From positions 17,651,582 through 17,715,581 of the forward strand of contig NC_079206.1 of assembly GCF_026745355.1 (NCBI RefSeq): a stretch of 64,000 nucleotides of DNA, in the 5' to 3' direction. A program made the position numbers and the translations under genes. The notes below the pieces were generated by a model, which was not told the origin of the DNA, did not search any database, and was given only the letters and a program-made list of their open reading frames with translations. Origin of the DNA: Beta vulgaris subsp. vulgaris (taxonomy: Eukaryota > Streptophyta > Magnoliopsida > Caryophyllales > Amaranthaceae). Within the stretch, counting starts at the first letter, position 1; each line of letters opens with the position of its first letter. Positions 32,487 through 43,182 of the stretch are shown here, one piece after another.

Positions 32487-33199
32487 TGTTGGAATAAGAG
32501 TTGCACAAAGGCAGAAATTAGATAACTTTCAAGGTTGTGCCGTGATAGGAGATCACTGACTTGAAAGCAATTACGGCCCGACAATGGTTGTTATCGATCT
32601 TGGCCGGAATGCTCCCCAAGGTTTACACAGCAGCTAAGAATGCCACCACTAGCAAACTGAGCTTTAGAGAAAGCACGAAAACCCAGGAATAGAGAAGAGA
32701 GGGAAGAGAGAAGAGTGTTTGTTTTTTGTGTGTCTGACTGAACAGAATGGCACTGATTTTATAGGGAAGAATCAAGCCAAAAAACGGATAGCAATCAAGA
32801 TAGAAATCAATGGGCGGATAATTAGGGATTGCCATGAATACTGTAACGGTAAAACGTTACAGAATTCCAACAGCCACCACACACGCGTAGCTCCCGGGTC
32901 CAAAACTTTAGTTAAGTTAAGCCCAAAGCCCAAAGCCCATGGCCCATGGCCCATGGCCCATGGCCCAAGGCCCATGGCCCAAGGCCCATGGCCTGGCCCG
33001 GTCCGGGCGGGCGGCGCGCGCGCGTGTGTGATAGCAAGCCCAAACCAAACATATCATCCAACCACAAAAGCATCTCTAGTCACAACTCAATAGATGGAAG
33101 GAGGGAGGAAATATATAAACATGAAGAAATTCCCTCCCACAAGCAATGTGGGACAAACAAGAAAATGAGCCAAGGCTTTTCCAAGCCTTAACTCCAACA
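32487..33199 (-). repeat. 5' LTR of minus-strand copia
   Basis: 713 bp. At about 32930-32990 it has a run of seven-base CCCATGG/CCCAAGG units, expanded relative to the other LTR, followed by a GC-rich GCGCGCGCG stretch (about 33014-33024). Short frames crossing each LTR are not genes. Confidence 0.94.
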
Positions 33200-34516
33200 C
33201 CTTCGAATAATGAACAGCATGACTTCCTCTATTGGTCTGTTCATCCTTTAGGTAATTTGACCTTAAAAAAAATGCATATGCCATGCTTTCTCAATTGCGT
33301 ACTCATTACAATGAGCAGGTGAGTCACCTTAGCAAAGTCTTCAACATTATTTGACATACTCCAATCCACCCATATCGGAAGGTCTTCATATAAAAAATGG
33401 TTCAAAATAGGCTCCCTACACGAGTAAATTTACTTGCTAGGGGCATCCATCTTGATCCTAACTTTTTAGCAATGCAGTAATATTTTGGAGGATCATAATT
33501 ACATTTTTAGGAATTATAATTAAGCTACTATGTTTTGGAGTCATAACCCACTTCTGCTCCCTCCAACCCAACATAATCCCTCATCTTAAACTGAATGGAT
33601 CATGACACATATCCTGCTATTTAGAAGCGAGGATGGTCTCCCTAATGAATGTCTCATCAAGTTCATTACTTCACTTTGGTCCATATGGCTTCATAAAAAT
33701 GACAATGTTTTCAGGGATGGTCAGGGGATTCCTATGACTTCTCAAACAAGATTTTCTCATTTTCTCTTGTTCCATGTGTAATGCTCTATCGAACAACATC
33801 TCTTGGGTCTCAGCTTCCTCTACCCTCCTGAAGATATAATAATATCCCTCCAGGTTTTTGTATGACAAATCTAGGTAGGAAAATATATGGTTCTTATAGT
33901 CATATCATTCTGGTTAATGGTGCCTGTGATTCTAAGGCAAACGATATGGGGTTAGGTTGGTGTATTCATAATCCTACAAACCCTATCACATAAGAAACCC
34001 AAGGTGGGGACTTATGGTTCGACAATTTCTACTTTACATGTGGAGCCCTTAGAGCATCTCCATTCATGGGGCACCCCATTTCTTCTCTCTCCTCACCTTA
34101 TTTGTCCACCTCATTTTCCACTACCTCCCCATTTTACCTTACTCAAATTTGAAACACATACCTCCACTCATCTACCTCCCCATTTATCTTCTCTCTCTTA
34201 TTTCCTATACCCCACCACCTTTTCTCTCTCCTACTTTCCCATACCCCACCAATATTTTATCTATTGATTATATATTCCATATTTAACATGATTTCTTTGT
34301 AATTAAATAAAAAATCGTAATTATCCTCATTAATTTCATAATTAATCAATAAATAATTGACACACTAATTAAATTCGGTAGTTGCTAATTACGCTATGTA
34401 AATTGCTAATCACGCTATTAAAACGATAAATCGTTAATTTATGCTCCTCTTTTAATTAAGCTACTTAATTGAGATTTCTTAAAACAATGGCTAAACTTAA
34501 TATTACAAACAATAAT

Positions 34517-35200
34517 TCACTCATCATTGGTTGATTGGCGACAATTGTGCCAAATGTGTTGAGCCAAGTCCTTTTGTAAGGAGTTGTGAACATCTCTATC
34601 CCACGCATCAGCTCTTCTTTGCAAATATTGTTGCATCCCTATATCATTGTAGCGACCAGGTTGAACAGAATATGTTTCAAGCCTATGGCTAGATGAAGTA
34701 CTAGCAATCGAGGCATTTTCTTGCTCGAAGTCTGATGCGTCTTGATAATTTAGATATGTATCCCGTTCATCCTCGACAATCATATTGTGAAGAATGATAC
34801 ACGCCAGCATTATTTCCCACATTAAGTGTTCATCCCAAATGAGTGATGGCCTTTGTATTATTGCAAAGCGTGCTTGTAAAACCCCAAAAGTCACAAGTCG
34901 GTTGATGGTTCTCCAATGCGCTTTAATTGACTTCATGGTCCTTGGGTGGATGAGTGATGGTTTTTTTACCACTTCAACATCGTAGATGCGCTTGATTTCT
35001 CTCCAAAGCTTTGCCTTTGACTGGTCTGTTCCCACTAATGGATCACCACCACAATTAAGGTATCCGGAGACCAATGCTATATCCTCATCATGTCCCCACC
35101 ATTCTTTTAGTATCTTATCTTTACCTTTTCCACCTTGGTCCGCTTCATCTTCATCATCATCATCATCATAAGCATCATCATCGTCTCCGGTTGTTGAGTT
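34517..35200 (-). pseudogene. Chimeric Harbinger ORF: SANT domain joined to transposase C-terminus
   Basis: On the minus strand the frame runs from a poly-Asp segment (about 35200-35140) into a trihelix/SANT-like domain ([53 protein letters not shown]). It then passes without a stop into the transposase C-terminal motif [32 protein letters not shown]. The frame from the Met at 35074 is 185 codons and ends at 34517. In intact elements these are two separate genes; the DDE triad region between them is deleted. The joint lies near 34880, after NRLV. The protein would keep DNA binding but lack catalysis. Whether it is expressed is unknown. Confidence 0.85.
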
Positions 35201-35616
35201 TGGTAATAATCTCCAATCGGTATTGGGTTATTGCTCCCGTCTCCCCCTGGAGTTGTAGGATTTTGATCCATATATTGAGACATTGGAGATGAGAGATTCA
35301 CCGGAGTATGGGGCGAGGTTTCGAAATTAGAAGGTTGTTGACTTTGGAGTACAAATGCTTGGAATAAGGCTTGGATTTGAGGGTTATTGAGCATATTTGG
35401 ATAAAAAGCAATATTAGTATTTTGACGATTTGGGTTTTGTTCGAAATTTTGATGGAAATTTGGATTTTGTGGGGAATTTGAATTTTGTTGGAAATTTGGA
35501 TTACGTTGGAAATTAGAATTTTGTGGGAAATTTGGATTTTGTGGGTGGTTGAGATTAAATTGATAATTTGGGGTTCTTTGAGGCCTATTTCCATAATTAG
35601 AATTATTAGGATTCAT
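35107..35616 (-). pseudogene. Harbinger ORF1 N-terminal part
   Basis: The minus-strand ATG at 35616 opens a frame extremely rich in Asn, Pro, Gln and Phe (MNPNNSNYGNRPQRTPNYQF, repeated NPNF units), then [13 protein letters not shown]. The N-rich start is usual for plant Harbinger ORF1 proteins. Beyond about 35200 the frame reads a GAT repeat as poly-Met, whereas the frame shifted by one reads it as poly-Asp and continues into the SANT domain, so there is a frameshift at or near the repeat. Confidence 0.8.
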
Positions 35617-36549
35617 AATTATGGATAATTTGTTTGGAAGTATTTAAAGAGTAGAAGAATAAAATATATAATTAAGATGAGAAAAATTAGAGAAATTAAA
35701 GATTGGAAAAGGTAGAGAAATTTGAATGTATCTAAAATATGGCATAATTGGTCTCTATTTATAGACAATTAAAAAATATGAACGTTGGTATAATTTTATT
35801 TTTTTTAATTAGCAGATTTTTTTAAAAATGGCAAAATTATGCAACGGCTATTTTAAAAAATAACCGTTGCTTTTAAAGGGAAAGTTGACATTTGGCAGCC
35901 ATTGATTGGTGCTGGGCGCGCGCGTCAGGCTGGCAGGGGCAGCTGTTCAGTTTTTTTTTCTCTCTCTGCCGCCACGTGTAAGCGTTTCATTTGTTCTTCA
36001 TTTGGGCACCTCCCCTAAAACTTCAGCATGCTCATTAAATGGGGAACCAACCCCACTCATGTGGAGCCCCATTTGAGGAGAGAGACTCCATATGGGGAGG
36101 GTCTTTTTTCCCATTGGAGGTGCTCTTAGCGTGTATTTAGGCATTATATTAGGCTCAACAAAACCAATTGCAAAATGTTAACCTCTTCAATTCACTGGCT
36201 CTAATACTCTTGTTCAAGTTCGGCAAAATCATATTCGCCCACATATAGAGCTAATTTGGACATTCGACAAGATCAGGATTCTTGCTAATGAGCCACTTCC
36301 TGTTGCATTACTAAGGTGCCTCATAATAATGTTGCAGATGTGGATAAGATTGCTAAGAAGTGCCTCGCGACAATGACTTCTTTTACTACTAATATGTTTT
36401 AGTTTTCTTTTCAACCGGTGTCAAAATAAAAAAAAATTGAAGGTGTGGATTTGGTAGTTTCTTTTTGGACACTAGTTGAAAGAAAAGAAATTATAAGCTA
36501 GCACTAAAAGTCGATATAGTGGCCGAAGAGGCACTTTTGTTATGTTGTC

Positions 36550-37267
36550 TGCAGCCGCAATATGCTACATGAGCGCGAAGGACTTTGATAACCATACATC
36601 ACAAAAAATTCTTTGCAATCTGCTTAAGTCTACTAAGGGTCCATACTAGATTAACATGAGGAGAAGAATTATCCTCCATAAGACACACTAGATTAGTAGA
36701 ATCAGTTAGGAAAGTAACATGTGTAAGTTGGTGTTCTGATGCCCAAAACATGACATGTAGACATGCAATAGCTTCAGCATTAGTGTGGAGGTGGTAATTC
36801 CATAAGCACATCCTCCTGTACGATTCCTATTTAATTGGAATGAGAATACATGTCATTCATACACCATCCAATACCCATAGTTTTAAAGGTTGAGTTCTGA
36901 TCACCATAAAAAACCATAGTACTCTATGAATCCCCTTGATGAGATTGACCTAGATTTGCCAAATAAAATGCTGGAGGAAAAACATCACCCTCATCTAGTC
37001 GGTATAGGAAGATAAGGTCCAGAAAATGTTGTTGGGTACTCCATTTCAAATGGAATTGAGAATTAGAAGTTATATTGTTTTAAAACAGTCATATTACCAT
37101 TTGATTTCCTCAAAATAGCATCATTTCTATAAATCCACAAACTCCACAAAGCGCTAATGAAATCATTCGAGTGCTAAAAATTCCATCCTCACTTTGAAAA
37201 CGCAAGATATGGTTAATGATCCGGTTAGTTTGAGAATCCAGATCATATGAAATGGTAGGACTCAAAA
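36550..37267 (-). pseudogene. LINE zf-RVT end and RNase H domain (relic)
   Basis: Near 37095-37150 the minus strand reads ALWSLWIYRNDAILRKSN, typical of the end of the plant LINE zf-RVT domain. About 300 bp later comes GIGWCMNDMYS, and 36599-36811 gives CLWNYHLHTNAEAIACLHVM and LTDSTNLVCLM, the RNase H core with conserved Glu and Asp. Stops and shifts separate them. Confidence 0.8.
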
Positions 37268-37269
37268 TA

Positions 37270-38896
37270 CTTCCTCCGTCCCATAATATAGTGCTTGTTT
37301 CTTTTTTATACGGTCTTCAAGATTGTTGAACCCTAGTTTTGATAATGACAAAGAAACAAAGGAACAAACTAAGTAGTGAACTAATGAATTATTTAAGTGT
37401 ATGGTGTCTAACGTATCAATGCAAGGAACTGGGAGAATACAAAGTCAATGAAGAAGTCAAGAGAGGATTTCAAAGGCTAAGTAAAGAAGTTTCTATGTTG
37501 ATACTGGAGCAAGCATTGGACAAAGAATAATAGAAGCTAGCGTTTTATTTTCTAGTTCCAATGTAAAGGAACAAAGAAAGAATGGAATGTGGAGAATATT
37601 TGAGAATGAAGCGTTTGTTCCTCTGTAAGGAACAAACTCAGTGGCACTTAGTAAATATGTTAAAGGAACTGAACTAATATAAGGAACTAGACTTAGGCGT
37701 GTACTTAGTGTAACGGTTAAAAGATAATGGAGTAAGTCATGCCTAGATTATAGGAAATTAGTTATTTCTAATTTCAAATGATAAAATCGTTTTAAAAAGA
37801 AAATCTGTTTTGAAAGAAAGATTATTATTTTTCGGAAAATAAGAAAATAAATATCCGGTTGTTAGAAAGATTTTATTTAAAGATATTATTTTCTAAAGAT
37901 TAGAAATTCAGATTTAAAGATAAAAAGAGTTTATAAAAACTGATTTTCGGATAATGTTGAAGGAACTCCTATTATTTAGGAGTAATGGCTGCATTTTATC
38001 CACGTTCATTTATAGTTCATGGGATCATGGGACATGATGTAAAACGTGTTCCTTAGGGGAAGGAACATCATGGGTAAATGGATTAAAACGTGTACTCTAA
38101 CATTACTCCCACGTTCTTCATGATTAACACTATAAATATAGAAGTCTAGATAAGTTCCAAATTGTGTCTGACTAAGTAATTAAGTGAGTTTAACTTATTA
38201 AGTGTCAGTGCCTTCATTCTCTCATAATAGCCATTTGTTCTTTTCCTTCTTACTCTAATTCCACTAAGCTTATTTCGATCAATTGTATTTTGGTTTTTGG
38301 GGTAAGGGAACTTTGAGTGAAGTTCTGTAAGAGAAAGGCTTTGAGTGAAGTGCTGTTATGTGTGAGAAAACTTCGAGTGAAGTTGAGAGGAACTGCTGTT
38401 AAGGGAACAGTGGTTCAGGAACTTGAGTTTAGGAACTCAAGGTAGGGCTCGAGTTAGAATTAGGTTGTAACAGAGTTGTTTGGCCTAATTAGTGAAAGTG
38501 TTGAGTTTAAAATCCCTAGTGGTCGAGGTTGTTTCTTCTTGTTGGGCCCAAGAAGTTTTTCTCGTAAAAATCCCTTGTGTTCCTTTAGCTTGTTTATTCG
38601 TTTAAGTTTTAATTTCCGCAAAAAGTTACGTTTATTTCTACACCTACAATTCACCCCCCCTCTTGTAGTGTTCCTAGGGAAATAACAAAGATGTAACTTT
38701 GACCTTTAACATCTTCAATTCCGTATTAATAAAAAATATAAAAAGTTGATATTATGAAACTACACATTGAGACGAATCTAACAAGATCCCACATGAATAT
38801 GTTTTTTTATATATATAAATGACAATATTGAGTCAAAGATTTTAAAGTTTGACCCATAAAAAATGAAATAGGCACTATATTATGGGACGGAGGGAG
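37270..38896. mobile_element. Stowaway MITE containing a solo LTR
   Basis: Starts CTTCCTCCGTCCCATAATAT and ends with the inverse of CTCCCTCCGTCCCATAATAT, flanked by TA (37268-37269 and 38897-38898). Without the solo LTR (37324-38687 and one TSD copy) the MITE is about 258 bp. It lies in the zf-RVT part of the minus-strand LINE. Confidence 0.93.
37324..38687 (+). repeat. Solo LTR of SIRE-like copia family
   Basis: 1364 bp starting TGTTGAACCCTAG and ending AATAACA, flanked by a perfect 5-bp duplication AAGAT (37319-37323 and 38688-38692). TATA box in CACTATAAATATAG at about 38127-38140. Near its end it has CAATTCACCCCCCCTCTTG, as at the end of the LTR at 8430-8450. A single LTR with intact TSD implies LTR-LTR recombination removed the interior. 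Confidence 0.96.
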
Positions 38897-38898
38897 TA

Positions 38899-39566
38899 GA
38901 ATTTCGGATCCAGATAGTAGAAACCATAGTACATTCCCTGAAGATATAATTTTGGTGCTAAATGTGGTTAGAGTATTTTTAACAATGGTTGTTCAAATTA
39001 ATATATCTATTGGTCAAATTAAGCCTAGCGGAAAGCCTATCAAAAATAGCCTTCCAATTAGGAGGACAGGAAGATGCCACAAGATCTTGAAAACATTTGA
39101 GTCATAAACCGGATTAGGAGAACCACATGACAACATGTCATAGACACTTTTAAGAGTGAACATAACCGAGGAGTTACCCGCCCAATATGAAAAATCAGAC
39201 TGGGTATTGGGAGAAGGGAGTTCCATGGATAACATATGATAGGCATCATGAAAGGTAAAAAAACATTATGACCAAATCCTTCTTCCAAGTATGAGTGAGG
39301 GATTAATAATATTATGAACTTTTAAATTTTGAGCCTGATGTAGATTAATATTGGAATGAACTTCCAGAATATAGCTAGCTACCCATTTATGAGAAAAGGC
39401 TTTAATAAGCCTACCATCACCAATTTTCCAAGTGCACCCTCTGAAAAGGGAAAAACAGCCCGACAAAACCTCTTATATATACCTCAACACGACGTAGAAG
39501 TTTTAGTAGTAGGATTTTCCAAAAAGCACAAAGATAGGACCTCGAGCTTGATGGATTCTTTTACAC
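38899..39566 (-). pseudogene. LINE zf-RVT region (relic)
   Basis: The minus strand reads CTWKIGDGRLIKAF (about 39440), INLHQAQNLKVHNIINPS, then FSYWAGNSSVMFTLKSVYDM and FKILWHLPV. These match the region after RT in plant LINEs and are homologous to 26970-27199 plus 33200 onward of the + strand LINE. Both LINEs are therefore of the same broad family. Confidence 0.85.
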
Positions 39567-39571
39567 TAGTA

Positions 39572-40171
39572 TGTTAAATATGACTTGAAATCTTGTGAAT
39601 GGCATAAGGCTAACTTTGAATGCACATATCTCTCAATATATAAATGATTTTGATGTGATTCAAATTGGAGGTGATAGCTTGTTCAAAGAGCTTTCCAACG
39701 ATAGGTCATATGCCCAATTTCGATGAGAAACGAGAAAGTTATGACTGTTTTACGGAAAACTGACGAAGCTGTTTCGTCCCGGGCCCGATCGGCGGATTTC
39801 GCCCGACCCAATCGGGCGGTGCGCGGTTTAGTTCGCTGAACGCGTTTTTTCGATATTTTTCTGTTTTAAGTTATCTTTTAGGGTTTGTACGGGTTCCTTA
39901 TGATTATAAAAGGGCTCTTAGTGTTCATTATTAACATCACAACTTATGAAACACTTTTAGCCTCTAGATTTAGGACTCCTTGTATTATTCTCTCTGATTT
40001 TCTCCATTATAGTGAAGAAGCTCTAATCCCCACCTGGATGTAGGTCAAATTTGACTGGACCACGTAAATCCTTGTGTTTTTTGTTTGTTCATCTTTATAG
40101 TTTTCTCACCTTCATTATTTCATTGATTTTTTGTTCCGCATTAATCAAACTACAACACCGATTTCCTAACA
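39572..40171 (+). repeat. Solo LTR, 600 bp
   Basis: Starts TGTTAAATATGACTTG and ends TTCCTAACA, flanked by a perfect 5-bp duplication TAGTA (39567-39571 and 40172-40176). It contains a TATA box GATTATAAAAGG at about 39902-39913 and a GC-rich patch with GGGCCCGATCGGC and AATCGGGCGG (39779-39830). Family unknown; the GCCCGATCGGGC words recur at 42690-42900. No internal region remains. Confidence 0.92.
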
Positions 40172-40193
40172 TAGTAAATTTGGAAAATGCTTA

Positions 40194-40639
40194 ATGGTCT
40201 GTTTGGATTCTGGAATTTCATTTGAAATTCTGGAATTGGGCCAAATCACTTGTTTGGATCATCTAAGAATTTGGAATTGTATTTGGCCCAAATCCAAGAC
40301 TCATAAGAAGTAAGGCATAATTGGAAAATTTGAAATCCAACCAAAACCATATGTCATTTCAAATCCAAAATAAGTGTCAGTTTTTTCTATCTCCTCTCTC
40401 ATCACTCTCCCCCTTCTTCTCTCCCCCACCATTAACAATACCATTACAAACATCTCTCATCACTCTCCCTCTTCTTCTCTCTCCCACCATTAACAATACC
40501 ATTACAAACATGTTCAAATTATGCATTTGAAATTCCTAATTTTTTCCCAAACAAATTATTTGGACTTGAATGTGGGGATTTACAATTCTAGAATTGAAAT
40601 TCTAGAATTGAAATGAAATCCATGTTCCCAAACACAACC
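40194..40639. mobile_element. MITE with Tourist/hAT-like termini
   Basis: Left end GGTCTGTTTGGATTC and right end the inverse of GGTTGTGTTTGGGAAC, with further inverted words (TTCTGGAATT, AATTCTAGAA). A/T-rich flanks TTAAT and TAAA make a 3-bp TSD likely, but its exact phase is unclear. An internal 54-60 bp CT-rich segment is duplicated (about 40385-40450 and 40455-40510: CATCTCTCATCACTCTCCC). Confidence 0.7.
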
Positions 40640-40641
40640 TA

Positions 40642-41689
40642 AAGCGCCAAACTTGTTTCATAAGGAGGCAAGTATTAAGAATACCGAGGTTACGAATCCA
40701 AAATCTCCCATCTCCTTTGGCAGACGAGTATAACCTTTTTTAACCCAACAAATCCTTGTTTGGTCTTTCTTATCCCATAAGAAAGAGTTAATTAGGGAAT
40801 CTATCATAGAGGACGTACTAAGGGAGATAGGGAGAGATGCCTTAATATGAGAGGTCATGGTAACTAAGATGGTATTTATCAAAATAATTTTGGAGGTAAA
40901 AGAAAGTGGCATAGAATCCCAAGAGTGAATTTTCTTTGAAACCTTATCAATAAGAAAACGAAAGTGAGTGGTTTTTTACTTTCTAATATCTACTGGAACA
41001 CCCGAATGAATGCCAAGGTTTTACTAGAGTGGAACTCAAAATATCCATAAAAGGGACTTGTTGTTCAGGGAAGGTATTTGGACTAAAATTGATATGGACT
41101 AGGTCGAGTTTATTTGCTCTCTAGAAATTAAACAGACTCGACGAGTAATACTATTAGCTAAGCAGTACAAGATTGAGTAAAGGATCGGAAGAAAAGTAGA
41201 GCATCATCAGTAAAATTAATTAAGGTGAGTAACTTTTGGAGGACGACTGACACTAATACCCTTAAACCATCCAAGATCATGACCTAGATTCAACATTCTG
41301 AATAGATCTCCATGCAAATAAGAAAATATAAGGAGATAATGGGTCAGCTTAGCTAAGGATACATGAGGGAGCAAAGTTGTTTGAAGTACGAACATTGATC
41401 AGCAAGGAACGAGAAACAGATGACATGCATTTGTATATGAGATTACCCCATAAAGGAGGGAAACCAAACACTAATAAAACCTTAGTCACGAAATGCCAAT
41501 AAATCCTATCATACGCCTATGCTCCTATCAATCTTTACAGTAGCAAAAGTGTTATTAGTACCAATCTTCCTTTGATTTATGTAATGACGCAGTTCATGGG
41601 AGAGAATAGTATTCACTCATTAGACGACCTAGGATAAAAGCATGTTGATTTTCACTTATGAGAAGATGGAGAATAGCCTTAATGCGAGC
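40642..41689 (-). pseudogene. LINE reverse transcriptase (relic)
   Basis: Minus-strand reading: LTARIKAILHLLISENQHAF with ILGRLMSEYYS, FATVKID, AYDRIYWHFVTKVLLVFGFP, LINVRTSNNFAPSCILS, ADPLSPYIF, then near 40912 PLSFTSKIILINTILVTMTS, SLINSFLWDKKD and KGYTRLPKEMGDFGF. These are the successive RT and post-RT motifs of plant LINEs. The GLRQGD box is mutated, and the FADD region (about 41180-41230) is readable only in a shifted frame. Nothing here is functional. Confidence 0.87.
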
Positions 41690-43182
41690 TGTCAGGCAAA
41701 ATTTGACAAGCTAAAGTCGTATCACCTAATCAAACATAACCTAAGGGTCCACTAACTAGTAGTCAAGAAAGTAATATCGAATCCATAGGGCAAAAGTTAT
41801 ATTATTGTATCTGAACTCTAATATTATAGTAACTAAATCAGATGAAAATGGTTGTGTTACTAAACTAAGCAAATAACATAATTAAACACGAAGGTATGAA
41901 TCAATTAAAAAAGAACTAGGATTATGGATCACTATGCATACAATTCGGATAATCAGAGACGAATAACGACTACCTAATAAGTCAATTTATCTAGGGCATA
42001 TGTAATTTCTCTCGAACATTACCTCCCTCAAAGATCACCTAGCCGCTCTCGCATGGTCAAGGATCACTCTGCCTAATGATTGAAAGCATATAAGGTATCT
42101 CTCCTCTCGAAGCAGATTCAGTATTGCGATATTAGAAATATAATTTAGGCCTAACTTATAAATCTAGCATGAACGATACAACCACATGAAATAATTGAAA
42201 TACAAGGCAATTAGACTAATCTAGCAATCCCTCATTGCATACATAGATCCCCATAATCCTAGAAATAGAACTAGTCACTCATATTTATGAAAACAATAAC
42301 AAAATCAATATAAAAACTCATATTTTGAAATATTGCAAATAACTAAGAAAGTAATTTAATCAACAATAGAAAAATCAATAAAGAAAGATTACCAAATTGA
42401 AGAATTGTATTGAACTTGTGAATAATCCAAAGGTTTGATCTCGAATTCAAAGCGAAAAGCAATAAACTAGGGCTCTTAAATCAGTCTATAGAGAAAACTA
42501 TAAAAACTAATGGCTAAAACAAAGATCCTCAAAAGAAATTCTGATTTGGCTATTTATACTAGCCCTAAAACAATTAGGAATAAGTCTTATAAAAATAGCT
42601 CGGAATTCATTAAACGTGCGTGTCGGATCACCACTCGATCAGGCCAAGTATGCTTGTTTCAGGCTAAACTAGCAGCAACACAAAAATCACCAGCGCCCGA
42701 TGCAATCGGGCCGACTCGTCCGATGACATCGGGTGGCATACTATCCCATCAGTGCACAGAGCAGCATCTTCATGGGCGCCATATTTCATCATGCCAAACC
42801 GCCCGATCGGGCTTCAACAACGACTTACGACAAGGTGTAAGCGCCCGATTGACCCCACAACCAAAATGGTTTGTGTCTCTCATGGACTTTCGATCGGGCT
42901 AGGCCGCTCCAAGTGCCAAGTCTTCAACTCTTCTTTTGCTCAAGGGTCCCGAAAAGTGTCTTTGAGACCTTGGGAGTCAGCATCAAACCACTCCAATCTA
43001 GTGTAGCGGTCATATAACTATAGAAAATAGGAAATAATTGCCTAAAACCTGCCATTCAGTACAAAACGGTAAACCACAACTACATGGACAAAGCTAGTAC
43101 AAAATGGCTCCCAAGAGCACCATAGACATCCTTTTTAACATATGAGTAGGGGGAAAAGATTCTATATAAAATCATAACATCA
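41690..43182 (-). repeat. LTR of an Athila/Tat-like gypsy element (minus strand)
   Basis: On the minus strand the segment starts TGATGTTATG after a polypurine tract (CTTTGGGGGAGTT, 43183-43196) and ends GCCTGACA, after which LINE RT reading resumes (GCTCGCATTAAG). A TATA box (GTATAAATAG) lies at about 42550-42559 on the minus strand. GC-rich GCCCGATCGGGC-type words occur at 42690-42900. The sequence GCTTGGGGACAAGCAAAGG just before the PPT is a hallmark I associate with Athila/Tat elements. A second LTR and a TSD were not found, so the element is truncated. Confidence 0.6.

Larger units (their letters stand above)
27200..33199 (-). mobile_element. Ty1/copia retrotransposon on the minus strand
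   Basis: 6000 bp between TG (27200) and CA (33199), flanked by a perfect 5-bp duplication CCTTC (27195-27199 and 33200-33204). LTRs are 679 bp (left, the 3' LTR) and 713 bp (right, the 5' LTR); the length difference comes mainly from a short tandem repeat. Domain order on the minus strand is gag, protease, integrase, RT, RNase H. It lies inside the LINE. Confidence 0.96.
34052..36125 (-). mobile_element. PIF/Harbinger element with fused genes
   Basis: 2074 bp between GAGCATCTCCATTCATGGGG and the inverse of GAGCACCTCCAATGGGAAAA, flanked by the 3-bp duplication TTA (34049-34051 and 36126-36128), the target of PIF/Harbinger elements. It contains parts of both family genes: the Myb/SANT-like ORF1 and the C-terminal end of the DDE transposase, joined in one frame. 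The flanks are AT-rich non-coding (34052-34500 and 35640-36125). It lies in the RNase H of the LINE. Confidence 0.93.
26970..36436 (+). mobile_element. 5'-truncated plant LINE, split by a copia and a Harbinger element
   Basis: Three segments belong to one LINE: 26970-27199, 33200-34051 and 36126-36436. They read in order: WKIGNGRN, typical of the region after plant LINE reverse transcriptases; YWSVHPLGNLTLKKNAYAML of the zf-RVT domain; SLWSIWLHKND near 33680; the RNase H start with GLGWCIHNP near 33950; and after the Harbinger gap an RNase H end with PHNNVADVDKIAKK near 36318-36360. An A-rich tail lies at about 36426-36436. No upstream RT is present, fitting 5' truncation at insertion. Its strand is +, and stops are frequent. 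Excising both inserts at their TSDs restores collinear homology. Confidence 0.82.

Noticed and set aside
27434..33093. A 112-124 codon ORF present in two copies (27434-27772 and 32719-33093)
   Set aside because: Both lie inside the LTRs of the minus-strand copia on the opposite strand; duplication follows from the LTRs and the length difference from the CCCATGG array.
34986..35292. Plus-strand Ser/His-rich ORFs
   Set aside because: They are the antisense of the GAT-repeat (poly-Asp) part of Harbinger ORF1.
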